Shown: positions 31,995-42,755, numbered from the stretch's first letter. The stretch is DNA of 64,000 bases from Ryuthela nishihirai (GCA_038380435.1 JAWZYU010000028.1:41289095-41353094), one strand, 5' to 3'. A program made the numbers and translations. The notes: generated by a model from the letters alone, not told the origin.

Positions 31995-32705
31995 CTGCGG
32001 CACACTGAATCTAATTTTTTTTCCGCGGCACACTGAATCTAATTTTTTCCCGCGGCACACTGAATCTAAATTTTTTTCCGCGGCACACTGAATCTAATTT
32101 TTCCCCCGTGGCACACTGAATCTAATTTTTTCCGCGGCACACTGAATCTAATTTTTCCCCGCGGCACACTGAATCTAATTTTTCCCGCGTCACACTGAAT
32201 CTAATTTTTTTCCCGCGGCACACTGAATCTAATTTTTCCCGCGGCACACTGAATCTAATTTTTCCCGCGTCACACTGAATCTAATTTTTTTCCCGCGGCA
32301 CACTGAATCTAATTTTTCCCGCGGCACACTGAATCTAATTTTTTTCCCGCGGCACACTGAATCTAATTTTTCCCGCGGCACACTGAATCTAATTTTTCCC
32401 GCGTCACACTGAATCTAATTTTTTTCCCGCGGCACACTGAATCTAATTTTTCCCGCGTCACACTGAATCTAATTTTTTTCCCGCGGCACACTGAATCTAA
32501 TTTTTCCCGCGGCACACTGAATCTAATTTTTCCCGCGGCACACTGAATCTAATTTTTCCCGCGTCACACTGAATCTAATTTTTTTCCCGCGGCACACTGA
32601 ATCTAATTTTTCCCGCGGCACACTGAATCTAATTTTTTTCCCGCGGCACACTGAATCTAATCTTTTTCCGCGGCACACTGAATCAAATTTTTTTTCCGCG
32701 GCACA
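31995..32705. repeat. 26-bp array, GCGGCACACTGAATCTAATT type
   Basis: About 27 units of CCCGCGGCACACTGAATCTA plus a T run. Variation is mainly in T-run length and GCGGC against GCGTC. It is confined to the left half of the hAT-like element. Confidence 0.95.
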
Positions 32706-32984
32706 CCTAAAGAAGAATAAAAGCAAACTCTGTATAATAGTCATTATATTTGCGCTTTGTTGAAGTCATCAGCCTGGTTTTACTTGAAGATTTGCTCTCG
32801 TTCATTAATTCATAACTCGGTGTTTGTTTTAAATATTTGTCCATTCTATGGCTTGAAATAATCAAAAATTAATACCAAAATTTGGAAAAGCTTAATAAAT
32901 ACTTACAAGATCCCAGTTGATAAAATCTGAAAGATTTTTATTAAAGCACGTCGACAGCACGTCGATATTAAAGCACGTCGTTAA

Positions 32985-33042
32985 CACAAGTCAAGTCAAA
33001 ATAACACAAGTCAAGTCAAAATAACACAAGTCAAGTCAAAAT
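32985..33042. repeat. 20-bp repeat, about three units
   Basis: AACACAAGTCAAGTCAAAAT repeated about three times, inside the right half of the hAT-like element. Confidence 0.9.
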
Positions 33043-33154
33043 GAAATCATTCGAATATCTAGTGTCAATGTGAAAATCTCTCGCGGCACACTTGGAATCT
33101 CTCGCGGCACACTACTGTGCCGCGGCACACAGTTTGCGAGACACTGAGTTAGGG

Positions 33155-33669
33155 GATATGACTGGTCGCTTACCACCCCCAGCTGACTACGGGAAATTCT
33201 AAACCCTTTGAATAGGTTTCAGAATAAACACGATAGACACGAAATCTTCTCCAACATTCAGAAACTAACTAAATAAAACTCACTTGAATTTCTGATATTT
33301 AAGTTAAAATTTCGAAGTAATTTAAGTTATGAAAATATTTTAAATAGGAACATACGGGTAACGAAATTGAAACGATTAATTCAGTGAGATATAGGAAACG
33401 ATGAAAACGAATCTGGGAAGAAAGATTACTTCGAAAGATGAATCCTTACGAGAAATGGTAGTTACAGTTGCTAGGTGGGGAGTGGCAACCTGGGAGTCTG
33501 AGCGACTGCGCAGTTGATGCGTGGACAGTTCTCACAGCTGATAGGCCAATGATCTATCAATCACCTCTCAATCATCCAATGATGATCCAATCATCCAAGT
33601 TCGAACTGCGCAGTCTCATAGTATCCGTAATTGCGACTCATGATCTACCACTTGTCATAAGGGGTGAGG
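33155..33669. other. Spacer
   Basis: No gene recognised. It contains near-direct short repeats (AATCATCCAATGATGATCC) at about 33570. Confidence 0.5.
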
Positions 33670-33908
33670 GAGGTGGGGGGGGGGGGGGGTTCCTTGGGTA
33701 GCATTTCCGGCTCGTATTCGTAGTTCCTAGGTTCGACTACCGAGTATTCCAAAGTTGAGATTTTCTCCACAAGACTGCCTCCCATGCCCTCGGTCATAAA
33801 GGAACACCCATGTGCTTGAAAAGGTCACCGTCCATTAAATGGAACACCCGGCCATGATTCGTGTGCTGGGAATGTCATATCCTGTACACGTTAAAGAACA
33901 CATTACGG

Positions 33909-34294
33909 GTTGGGTTGTTTTACCTCTGAGCGGCACTTTTTTTTGCAAACCATGGGCTAAATGGCCAGGTCACAAAGACCCCGAAGGCTCAGAGAAGGTT
34001 GGGGGAGGGGACCCACTGGAAGAGCTGTTGGGAGACAGATGGTAGCCTCCCGTCAAGGCCATCCAGCGTGTTCTTTAACGTGCACAGGGTATGGCTCTCC
34101 CGCACACGGTGCCAAGGCTTAACGTCCCATCCGACGGACGGCGGCCTTTCCAAGCCCATCGGTGTCCCCTACTGACCGTGGGCAGGGCGGGCAATTTTGC
34201 GGAGATAAATCTCAACGCTGACCCAGCTGGGACTTGAACCTGGGAACTACAGATTACAAGCCTGGCGTGCTACCGACTGAGCCACCCCCGCCCC
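33909..34294 (-). mobile_element. SINE-A, full length, nested
   Basis: Perfect TSD ACACATTACGG at 33898-33908 and 34295-34305. Its GTGCCAAGGC variant is shared with the copy at 38583-38967, suggesting a common subfamily. Confidence 0.95.
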
Positions 34295-34428
34295 ACACAT
34301 TACGGAGGTTTCCATCTATCTTCTAGCAGGGTCCAGTGGGTTCCCTTCTTCCTACTCATCTCTGCGTCCTTGGGAACTTCATAACCTGTCCGTTTAGTCC
34401 GCTGTGTATGAAAAAGTATCCCTCACAG

Positions 34429-34692
34429 CATGGGCGTCCGCAGAAATTTTTCCAGGGGGGGGGGGGGGGGAACTTGGAGACAAATAATTACATCAATAAA
34501 TTTTTATTTAATTTTTTAGAGTTTTTATTTCACAAGTAGATTATAGAATACAGTATTTCACCAATACAAAAACACATACATAATGTATATAAATTAATTA
34601 CGTTTAAATTGTTACGATTATAATTTGTGCAATTTTTTCACTCGATCCCAGGGGGGAAGTGCACCGTTTGCCCCCCTCTGCGGACGCCCATG
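34429..34692. mobile_element. hAT-like MITE, 264 bp
   Basis: Perfect 8-bp TSD CCTCACAG at 34421-34428 and 34693-34700. Termini CATGGGCGTCCGCAGA and its complement are perfect inverted repeats of about 16 bp. G-rich and C-rich stretches lie next to the ends; the centre is AT-rich. The target is the GCTCAGAGG region of a SINE-A tail, the same site used by the element at 3285. Confidence 0.93.
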
Positions 34693-34717
34693 CCTCACAG
34701 GTAAAACATCTCAACAC

Positions 34718-35387
34718 AAGCCAAGTCTCATTAACAACTGTATAAGGAAACTTAAAAAGTAACCAAATCTATGGCATATTTCCTTTTCGCTTGAGGTTTT
34801 TCGTTTCCTGTGTATCGCTTTCGGCTCTTCTTTCTGAAAAATAATGAAGAAGAAGAGCCCCAAAAAATTCCCAAGAAATTCCTTTGCGAACGACCGTTAC
34901 GTGTTTCAGTATCGAGTGGCTTAAAAAGGCAAAAGGCGATTCTGGTGGATGGAAACGGATGGAAGGATGCCAGAAGCAGTTAGTTTCAAGATGACGAGAG
35001 AGAGGATGGAGATCAGCGAGAGGAGAAATCTTGGGGATCTCCCTCGGCTGTTGCTCTTCTCATCTCTTCCTCTTAATGCTGCGATGGTTTCCATTGATCA
35101 TCTGCTCGATGTTGGCTCTGCGGCGAGCACTGAGGGTGGGAAACGAACGGGGTCAGAAGTTCATGTTTCGTCGCACCAGAGAGAGATTGAGAGCGGTTCT
35201 TAGGTGATGGCCATACAGAAAGTAGGCTGAGCGATTCAGCTTTAGGAATATTTCCAAATCTTTCTGGCGCCTTAATACTAAAAAATTGTCAAAAATCATT
35301 ATAAAAATCAGTGGTATACATAAATTAGGAAATCGATTTATCAGTTTTTGAAATTTCCTTACTAGTACGATCAGAGAAATAAAAGAA
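34718..35387. other. Spacer with a dispersed repeat
   Basis: 34930-35140 is similar to 40650-40850 (for example CCATTGATCATCTGCTCG against CCATTGATTAGCTGCTCG). The open frame at 34949-35203 lies in it and has no recognisable domain. The rest is unassigned. Confidence 0.5.
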
Positions 35388-36088
35388 GGTTGGGTCATTT
35401 TATCTCTCTGAGCGGCAATTTTTGCAGAGAATGTCCTAAATGGCCAGGTCACAAGGACACCAATGACTGAGAGAAGTTTGGGGGGTAGGATACCCAAGGG
35501 GTCAGAGAAGTTTGGGGTTAGGATACCCATGGGATCAGAGAAGTTTGGGGGGTAGGATACCCAAGGGGTCAGAGAAGTTTGGGGTTAGGATACCCATGGG
35601 ATCAGAGAAGTTTGGGGGGTAGGATACCCAAGGGATCAGAGAAGTTTGGGGGTAGGACACACAAGGGATCAGAAAAGTTTGGGAGTAGGATACCCAAGGA
35701 ATCAGAGAAGTTGGGGGGGGGGGTAGGATACCCAAGGGATCAGAGAAGTTTGGGGTTAGAATACCCAAGGGATCAGAGAAGTTGGGGGGGGGGTTAGGAT
35801 ACCCAAGGGATCAGAGAAGTTGGGGGTAGGACACACAAGGGATCAGAGAAGTTGGGGGGGGTAGGATACCCAAGGGAACAGGGAAGTTTGGTGGTAGGAT
35901 ACCCAAGGGATCAGAGAAGTTTGGGGGGTAGGATACCCAAGGGATCAGAGAAGTTTGGGGTAGGATACCCAAGGGAACAGGGAAGTTTGGTGGTAGGATA
36001 CCCAAGGTATCAGGGAAGTTTGGGGGGTAGGATACCCAAGGAATCAGATAAGTTTGAAGGTAGCGTGTTTTTAACACGTACAGGGTAT
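35388..36088 (-). mobile_element. SINE-A, old, expanded by an internal minisatellite
   Basis: Tail GGTTGGGTCATTTTATCTCT through CAGGTCACAAGGAC lies to the left of the array. GTAGCGTGTTTTTAACACGT and ACAGGGTAT (SINE-A body) lie to the right. The head half is missing. Confidence 0.88.
35465..36060. repeat. 34-bp minisatellite grown from SINE-A
   Basis: About 17 units of GATCAGAGAAGTTTGGGGGG plus TAGGATACCCAAGG. One unit corresponds to SINE-A GCTCAGAGAAGGTTGGGGGA plus GGGGACCCAC. Unit length varies by G-run length, so frames break and reopen. Confidence 0.95.
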
Positions 36089-36171
36089 AAAAATAAAAGA
36101 ACAATACTTTATTAATAGATTTGCAAATGCAGAATTGAAATTCTGGAAGCAATAGTCTGTAGATGAGAGGT

Positions 36172-36213
36172 TTTACATTTGAGAGATGCTTTTTTGAACA
36201 CAAGAAGCTAAAT
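36172..36213 (-). mobile_element. SINE-A tail fragment, target of a hAT-like insertion
   Basis: GGTTTTACATTTGAGAGATG ... GCTAAAT matches the diverged tail of SINE-A. Its continuation (AAATGGTAAAGCCATAAGGA) appears at about 37274 after two insertions. Confidence 0.7.
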
Positions 36214-36530
36214 CAGTGATTGTGAAACTGTGGATTAAGAGCAGCTTGGAAGGACTCGCAAAGTTCTGATATATGCATACATATATCCTGGTGTTTTTAT
36301 TGTAAAATGTTTTTATAATATTATGTGTGATTATGTGAAAACGTATTATGTGGGGGGTAGAGAAGAGTGTGAATGTATGCGGAAAAGCGTTTTTATCTAA
36401 ATGTAGTGAAATCATTAGATTTAAATACTTAGATCGTACATTGTAGAGAAGAGAAGGTGCGGGGGGGGGGTCACATAATTTTATCTACAATTCTAGGCAC
36501 TCGCGATATCAAAAAGTTTGAAAACCAGTG
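36214..36530. mobile_element. hAT-like MITE, 317 bp
   Basis: Left end CAGTGATTGTGAAACTGTGG and the complement of the right end, CACTGGTTTTCAAACTTTTT, are imperfect inverted repeats. The flanking 8-mers AGCTAAAT and GTATAAAT match at 5 of 8, consistent with a decayed TSD. Confidence 0.7.
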
Positions 36531-36540
36531 GTATAAATGG

Positions 36541-37268
36541 GTTGTTGGGTTGGGTTGTTTTACCTCTGAACGGCACTTTTTTGCACACCATGGGCTAAAT
36601 GGCCAGGTCACATGAACCCCGAAGGCTCAGAGAAGGTTGGGGGAGGGGACCCACTGGAACAGCTGTTGGGAGACAGATGGTAGCCTCCCGTCAAGGCCAT
36701 CCAGCGTGTTTTTCAACGTTGGGTTGTTTACCTCAGAGCGGCACTTTTTTGCACACCATGGGCTAAATGGCCAGGTCACATGGACCCCGAAGGCTCAGAG
36801 AAGGTTGGGGGAGGGGACCCACTGGAACAGCTGTTGCGAGACAGATGGTAGCCTCCCGTCAAGGCCATCCAGCGTGTTTTTCAACGTTGGGTTGTTTACC
36901 TCAGAGCGGCACTTTTTTGCACACCATGGGCTAAATGGCCAGGTCACATGGACCCCGAAGGCTCAGAGAATGTTGGGGGAGGGGACCCACTGGAACAGCT
37001 GTTGTGAGACAGATGGTAGCCTCCCGTCAAGGCCATCCAGCGTGTTCTTTAACGTGCACAGGGTATGTCTCTCCCGCACATGGGGCCACGGCTTAACGTC
37101 CCATCCGACGGACGGCGGCCTTTCCAAGCCCATCGGTGTCCCCTACTGACCGTGGGCAGGGCGGGGAATTTTGCGGAGATAAATCTCAACACTGTCCCAG
37201 CTGGGACTCGAACCTGGGAACTACAGATTACGAGCCTGGCGCGCTACCGACTGAGCCACCCACGCCCC
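36541..37268 (-). mobile_element. SINE-A with three 3-prime modules
   Basis: Modules start at 36541, 36719 and 36887. The first two end at TTTTTCAACG and run straight into a new tail; only the third continues into the body and head. The whole 728 bp is bounded by one TSD, GGTATAAATGG, at 36530-36540 and 37269-37279, so it inserted as a single unit. Confidence 0.95.
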
Positions 37269-37299
37269 GGTATAAATGGTAAAGCCATAAGGAGTGAAT

Positions 37300-37617
37300 T
37301 TGGTTGTTTTACCCCTGAGAGCACTTTTTTTGGGCTAAATGACCAGGTCGCATGGACCCCGAAGGCTCAGAGAAGGTTGGGGGAGGGGACCCACTGGAAC
37401 AGCTGTTGGGAGACAGATTGTAGCCTCCCGTCAAGGCCATCCAGCGTGTTCTTTAACGTGCATAGGGTATGGCTCTCTCCCGCACATGGACCCACGGCTT
37501 AACTCCTGACTCTAGGGACAGCGGCCTTTCGAAGCCATCGGTGTCCCTACTGACCGAGGGCGGGGCGGGGAGTTTTGCGGTGATAAACCTAAATGGCTGC
37601 CCAGGTGGGACTCGAAC
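37300..37617 (-). mobile_element. SINE-A, variant subfamily, head truncated
   Basis: Carries GGCTCTCTCCCGCACATGGA and CTCCTGACTCTAGGGACAGC, shared with the copy at 38222-38479 and unlike the main consensus. Ends near GGGACTCGAAC. Confidence 0.88.
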
Positions 37618-38209
37618 AACTACGTGCCCAGAAGATCTGGACCACCCCAGAAAATCTCAAACTTGTTTACCCGCTTTGAAATCCAAACCAGTTGTCTTCG
37701 TATAATTATATTTTATTTTAGCCCCATATTTTATGTCCGACACTAAAAATTCCAAGTATAAAATCTTATTCCATATAAAATATCATTTCAATTTTTCCTG
37801 TTCTGTGGAATATTTTCGTAATTTGGAAACCCTACTCAAGATTTATTCTCCTCCGAAACTAAATTTTGGAACCCACCCCGAAACTGAATTCTCCCCCTTA
37901 CAAACTAAAAATTCAACATAATGAAAATACAAGACTTCAAAACCAAGGGTATTATAAAATGCCTACTTTTCGAAATAATTACGTAAAACATACCTCCGAA
38001 TATCAAGTACCACTTATATTTAACGCTATCTCAAAAGAAACACTAAATATAGATTATTTTACATCTTTTTAGTTTTTTTTGCTTCTATTATCCCTTTACT
38101 AGCATTCTGAAGGGGGGGGGGGGGCACGGTCCCCTTGCCCTTCACCCATAAATCAGAGCCTGAACAAAATATAACAAACTAAAATATAACTAACCCAATT
38201 ACCTGTGAT
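37618..38209. other. AT-rich spacer with a G/C block
   Basis: At 38103-38160 a G homopolymer is followed by CACGGTCCCCTTGCCCTTCA and AGAGCCTG. This looks like a hAT-type right terminus, but no left end was found. No gene recognised. Confidence 0.4.
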
Positions 38210-38221
38210 GAATATGAAATG

Positions 38222-38967
38222 GGTTGGGTTGTTGGGTTTTTTTACCTCTGAGCGGCACTTTTTTGCACACCATGGGCTAAATGGCCAGGTCGCATGGACC
38301 CCGAAGGCTCAGAGAAGGTTGGGGTAAGGTGACCCACTGGAACAACTGTTGGGAGACAGATGGTAGCGTCCCGTCAAGGCTATCCAGCGTGTTCTTTAAC
38401 GTGCATAGGGTATGGCTCTCTCCCGCACACGGGGCCACGGCTTAACTCCTGACTCTAGGGACAGCGGCCTTTCGAAGCCACGGCTAGTGATCACTGATCA
38501 CCCAGCCGTGTCGAGATTGTAAAGACATCCCAGAGTGAACTTTTAACTGACACTTCACATTAGCAATGACAGATGAGATGTTGTTGGGTTGTTTTACCTC
38601 TGAGGGGCATTTTTTTACACACCATGGGTTAAATGGCGAGGCCACAAGGACCCCGAAGGCTCAGAGAAGGTTGGGGGAGGGGACCCACTGGAACAGCTGT
38701 TGGGAGACAGATGGTAGCCTCCCGTCAAGGCCATCCAGCGTGTTCTTTAACGTGCACAGGGTATGGCTCTCCCGCACACGGTGCCAAGGCTTAACGTCCC
38801 ATCCGACGGACGGCAGCCTTTCCAAGCCCATCGGTGTCCCCTACTGACCGTGGGCAGGGCGGGCAATTTTGCGGAGATAAATCTCAACGCTGACCCAGCT
38901 GGGACTTGAACCTGGGAAATTGCAGATTACGAGCCTGGAGCGCTACTGACTGAGTCACCCCCGCCCC
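38222..38967 (-). mobile_element. Composite SINE-A insertion
   Basis: One TSD, GAATATGAAATG (38210-38221 and 38968-38979), encloses 746 bp. Read in SINE orientation it holds a full SINE-A (38967 to 38583), about 100 bp of unrelated sequence (38582-38480), then the 3-prime part of a variant SINE-A (38479-38222). A single TSD around a SINE, flank and second SINE tail is what a read-through transcript (3-prime transduction) would give. Confidence 0.8.
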
Positions 38968-38979
38968 GAATATGAAATG

Positions 38980-39518
38980 AACTTTGTTTTTAAAGAGAAA
39001 AGTTTTGCAAGTTTCCAACTTCAGAATCCTCTAGAAGTAGAACTTCAAAGTAATGGAAGATTCCGAAAAAAAACATATATGAAAACACCATATTATATAC
39101 AACACCCCAAATTTAGGCAAGACTCATTACGAAAAAAGAAATAATGGCTAAAGAATAACAAGAAAAATTACCTACTTAAAACGAAAAGATACATTTCTAA
39201 TGAGTAATTCATTGCAAAAAAAAATAGTTTTAAGGAATCAAGAAAATATGTTGATAAAAAAAGCAAAAATATATATTTTTAATGAGTACTATGAATTGGC
39301 GAAATCACTTAAAAATGAGTCTAAAAACATTTGGTTAAATAATTGGAAGAAATGATCCAGAATTAGTATATTAATTATTTGCTTTGTGAGCTGCGGGCTG
39401 AACAGACCTTGTCTACAATATTAAAAAAAAACATTTTCCATGTTATTAAAATGGAAAATTCTATTCAAAAGCTCTAAAACCTTAAAACAAAGTTTTTGCG
39501 GAAAATAATAAAAAGTAA
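38980..39518. other. AT-rich spacer
   Basis: No gene or element recognised. Confidence 0.5.
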
Positions 39519-39712
39519 ATAGCCCTCCTCAAGCAGCTGCTTGCCACAGAGGTATGACAGGAGCCTCTCAGTTTATACAGCGTAGTAGAAGGTCTGTGAG
39601 GATGGTGGGACCTCAGCAGAAAAACAACACAATCATCCATACCTTACTGGGGATCGACCCCAGGTCCCTTTGATCAGTAGCTAAGGACGCTAACCACTCG
39701 GCAACGGGATGG
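39519..39712 (-). mobile_element. SINE-B, diverged
   Basis: Tail-side CTCAAGCAGCTGCTTGCC at the left; reverse B box GGGATCGACCCC and reverse head ACCACTCGGCAACGGGA at the right. An AT-rich tail precedes it. The B box carries a deletion relative to the other copies. Confidence 0.88.
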
Positions 39713-39734
39713 AGATAAATGGACGATCTCTCTG

Positions 39735-39826
39735 AAATCAATCAAACTCTCTATTTTTCAAAGGTATCCATTAAATACTTAAAGAGTTATGGAAACTCAA
39801 AACATTTCGAAGTATCTCTACCAATT
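39735..39826. repeat. Dispersed repeat R1, fragment
   Basis: Contains TTTTTCAAAGGTATCC and AAAGAGTTATGGAAACTC, matching the R1 repeat at 50170-50250 and in complement at 55140-55330 and 63255-63440. A SINE-A inserted at its right edge. Confidence 0.6.
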
Positions 39827-40205
39827 GTTTGGTTGTTGTTGTTTTACCTCTGAGCGGCACTTTTTTTGCACAAAATGGGCTAAATAGCCAGGTCGCAAGG
39901 ACCCCGAAGGCTCAGAGAAGTTGGGGTAGGGGACCCACTGGAATAGCTGTTGGGAGACAGATGGTAACTTCCCGTCAAGGCCATCCAGCGTGTTATTTAG
40001 CGTGCATATGGCTCTCCCGCACACGGGGCCACGGCTTAACGTCCCATCCGACGGACGGCGACCTTTCCAAGCCCATCGGTGTCCCCTACTGACCGTGGGC
40101 AGAGCGGGGAGTTTTGCGGAGATAAATCTCAACGCTGACCCAGCTGGGACTCGAACCTAGGAACTGCAGATTACGAGCCTGGCGTGCTACCGACTGAGCC
40201 ACGCC
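39827..40205 (-). mobile_element. SINE-A, full length
   Basis: TSD ATCTCTACCAATT / ATCTCTACCAGTT at 39814-39826 and 40206-40218 (one mismatch). The last head bases are altered to GCCACGCC. Confidence 0.95.
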
Positions 40206-40218
40206 ATCTCTACCAGTT

Positions 40219-41441
40219 AAAAATATGCCTGTAAAGTTAATTAACACTCTGTTATAACAAATCATTTACTAAATAACGCTATTTAGGATTTGTGGAAATA
40301 TTCTTTCATGTTTCTCGATTTTTGAAGCATTTGGGATAAACGCAGTAGCTTCTACCGTTAAATTTACGAGATTCAATAACTCTTTAATAATATACAAATA
40401 TTGTAAATCAAGATTTGAAGAGAGAGATGAATAAGATTGAAATTCATCTTCAATGACATTTTTTTCCATAAAAAAATTTATTTTCCAAGTCAGGAAGCTT
40501 TAAAATGTGGCTCTTCCATTCAACTGACAGGAGGCGTCCCAATGATTTAGTCAATATAGCTGAAAATAACAGTTTCGAGAAACGTCATCGCAAATGGTCA
40601 TTATTCATGGCAGTATTGATTGACTTGGAAAGCAAAAGCCCTTTATTGGGAGATGGGATGGACTCTAGACGCATTGACTAGTTCGTAGGAAGAGGACACT
40701 AAGAGGAGAATGCCTCTAGCTCCTCCGCTGATGCTCAGCATCTCTTGGTAGAGATGCCGCAGATGCATCCATTGATTAGCTGCTCGGTATTGGCTGTGCG
40801 GAGAGCCATGAACATGGTAAACGAGAAAGTGGTAAAAGCCTTCAACCACATCAGGGAAGAAAGCTTTTAGTGGAAGGAATGGTTTACGGCTGGACCAATT
40901 ATTGACAGCTCGCTGCGTTAGGCGGAAAAATTATTTTGGTCGTAAACAGCTTCTAAGGCGAATCTCGTATTGTTAGGAAAGATTTAGCTAAGACTTGCAG
41001 GATATGCTGGTAGAAAATTTGGTGTTACGAAAAGAATAAGGATTTTCTTTATGTTTGGCGTTTATGGGACTTCGCAAATAATTTTTTTTCAGTGTAATGA
41101 ATAAAATTATGTTTTTGAAAATGGAACTTTTTTTAGAACGCACTCGAAGCGAATTTTTTCTGTTCCCTTTTAAACGTTACAGAGATGTTTCGTTAAAGAA
41201 CATTTCATGGAACGATAAAGATGAAACGTAAAATTATCATCTTTCAAAATTTTTATGAAAGTCTGAGATGTTTCGAGAGAAATTTCGTGGTTTGCGTTCT
41301 GTTACGTTTCAATATATATTTACCCTTTATATTTTTTCTTTTTTTTTACCATTTTGTTTCAGATACTTTTATATCAGAAGGTTTCTAGTTTCGATAAAGG
41401 AATAGTGTAAAATTATTCTGCATAAAAAGTTTGAAGAATCC
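40219..41441. other. Spacer with a dispersed repeat
   Basis: 40650-40850 is a second copy of the repeat seen at 34930-35140. Short frames at 40269-40469 and 40643-40849 have no recognisable domain. Otherwise unassigned. Confidence 0.5.
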
Positions 41442-41453
41442 CAATGAGAAGAA

Positions 41454-42005
41454 AGGGGTTGGTAGAGTGGCAGATTTGTAATCTGCAGTCTCCAGGTTCG
41501 AGTCCCAACTGAGTCAGCTTTGATATTTATCTCCACAAATCCCCCATTCTACCCTCGGTCAGTAGGGGACACCAATAAGCTTGGAAAGATCGTTGTCCCT
41601 TGGATGGAAAGTTAAGCCGTGGCCCCATGTACAGGAGAGCCATACTTGCGCACGTTAAAGAACACGCTCGATGGCCTTGACGGTAGGCAATTTTTTATTT
41701 CCTAACATTTGTATAGTGGATCACCTCCCCCAACCTTCTCTGAGCCTTCGGTGTCTTTGTGATATGGCCATTTAGCCCATTGTGTGTAAAAAAATGCAGC
41801 TCGGAGGCAAAGCAACCATGCCCAACCCTGTGCAGGTTAAAGAACATGATGGATGGCCTTGGCGTGAGGCTACCACTGTCTCCCAACAGTTGTTCGAGTG
41901 GGCCCCTTCCCCCAACCTTCACTGAGCCCTGGAGATCCCTGTGAGCAGGCCATTTAGCCCATTGCGTGCAAAAAATGCCTCTCAGAGACAAAACAACCCA
42001 AACCA
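41454..42005 (+). mobile_element. SINE-A dimer of the 3-prime module, old
   Basis: An old SINE-A (head eroded, B box GGTTCGAGTCCC) reaches a tail at about 41824. It is followed at once by a second 3-prime module beginning CCTGTGCAGGTTAAAG and ending CAAAACAACCCAAACC. The TSD AATGAGAAGAA at 41443-41453 and 42006-42016 surrounds the whole, so it inserted as one dimer. Confidence 0.88.
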
Positions 42006-42038
42006 AATGAGAAGAACTTCTTTAAACTCCCTATTTCT

Positions 42039-42424
42039 GGGGCGGGGGTGGCTCAGTCGGTAGCGCGCCAGGCTCGTAATCTGTAGTTCCCAGGTTCGAG
42101 TCCCAGCTGGGTCAGCGTTCAGATTTATCTCCGCAAAATTCCCCGCCCTGCCCACGGTCAGTAGGGGACACCGATGGGCTTGGAAAGGCCGCCGTCCGTC
42201 GGATGGGACGTTAAGCCGTGGCCCCGTGTGCGGGAGAGACATACCCTGTGCACGTTAAAGAACACGCTGGATGGCCTTGACGGGAGGCTACCATCTGTCT
42301 CCCAACAGCTGTTACAGTGGGTCCCCTCCCCCAACCTTCTCAACGCCTTCAGGGTCCATGTGACCGGGCCATTTAGCCCATGGTGTGCAAAAAAGTGCCG
42401 CTCAGAGGTAAAACAACCCAACCC
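42039..42424 (+). mobile_element. SINE-A, full length, reference-like copy
   Basis: Head GGGGCGGGGGTGGCTCAG, A box TGGCTCAGTCGG, B box GGTTCGAGTCCC, then TTTATCTCCGCAAAATTCC, GATGGGACGTTAAGCCGTGG, GTGCACGTTAAAGAACACGC, CCAACCTTCTCAACGCC and tail AAAACAACCCAACCC. By position the tRNA-like anticodon is CGT (loop CTCGTAA), suggesting a tRNA-Thr-like origin. An internal RNA polymerase III promoter is implied by the boxes. There is no coding capacity, so mobility would depend on a LINE. A weak TSD CTATTTCTGG / CATATTTCAGG is visible. Confidence 0.95.
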
Positions 42425-42524
42425 ATATTTCAGGATTTTATCTGTGTGGACTTTTATTAGTCTGCAATAATGCTGACTCGATGCACTTCTCTTAGCGAAT
42501 AGATCCAGTAAATTATAAGTGTTC

Positions 42525-42755
42525 AATTGGGTTGTGTTACCTCTGAGAGGTACTCTTTGAACAACCTCCAGGTCAAAATAAGATCCACTGGACATCTGTT
42601 AGGAAAGAGATGGAAGTCCTCATGCAAGGCTATCCAGCTTGTTCTTTAGCGTGCAGAGGGTATGATTCTCCTGCAGACGGGCATCCGACGGATAGCGACT
42701 TTTCCAAGCCCATCGATATCAGGGTTGGGATAGTTGAGATAAATCTCAAAAGCTG
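42525..42755 (-). mobile_element. SINE-A, old, partly deleted
   Basis: Tail TTCAATTGGGTTGTGTTACC to AGATAAATCTCAAAAGCTGA, with several internal deletions and no head. Confidence 0.8.

Larger units (their letters stand above)
31971..33146. mobile_element. hAT-like non-autonomous element with a tandem array
   Basis: Perfect 8-bp TSD AGTTAGGG at 31963-31970 and 33147-33154. The termini CAGTGTCTCGCAAGCT and AGTTTGCGAGACACTG are inverted. The subterminal motif GCGGCACAC occurs at both ends in opposite orientation and is expanded into an array on the left. No transposase. Confidence 0.92.
33670..34717 (+). mobile_element. SINE-A, old host with two later insertions
   Basis: Host pieces are 33670-33908, 34306-34428 and 34701-34717. 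A minus-strand SINE-A sits at 33909-34294 and a hAT-like MITE at 34429-34692; both have exact TSDs taken from the host. The host head is eroded and carries a G homopolymer at 33676-33690. Confidence 0.88.

Noticed and set aside
42039..42112. tRNA-like heads as functional tRNA genes
   Set aside because: The A and B boxes are present, but the acceptor stem does not pair properly and every example is joined to the SINE body with TSDs.
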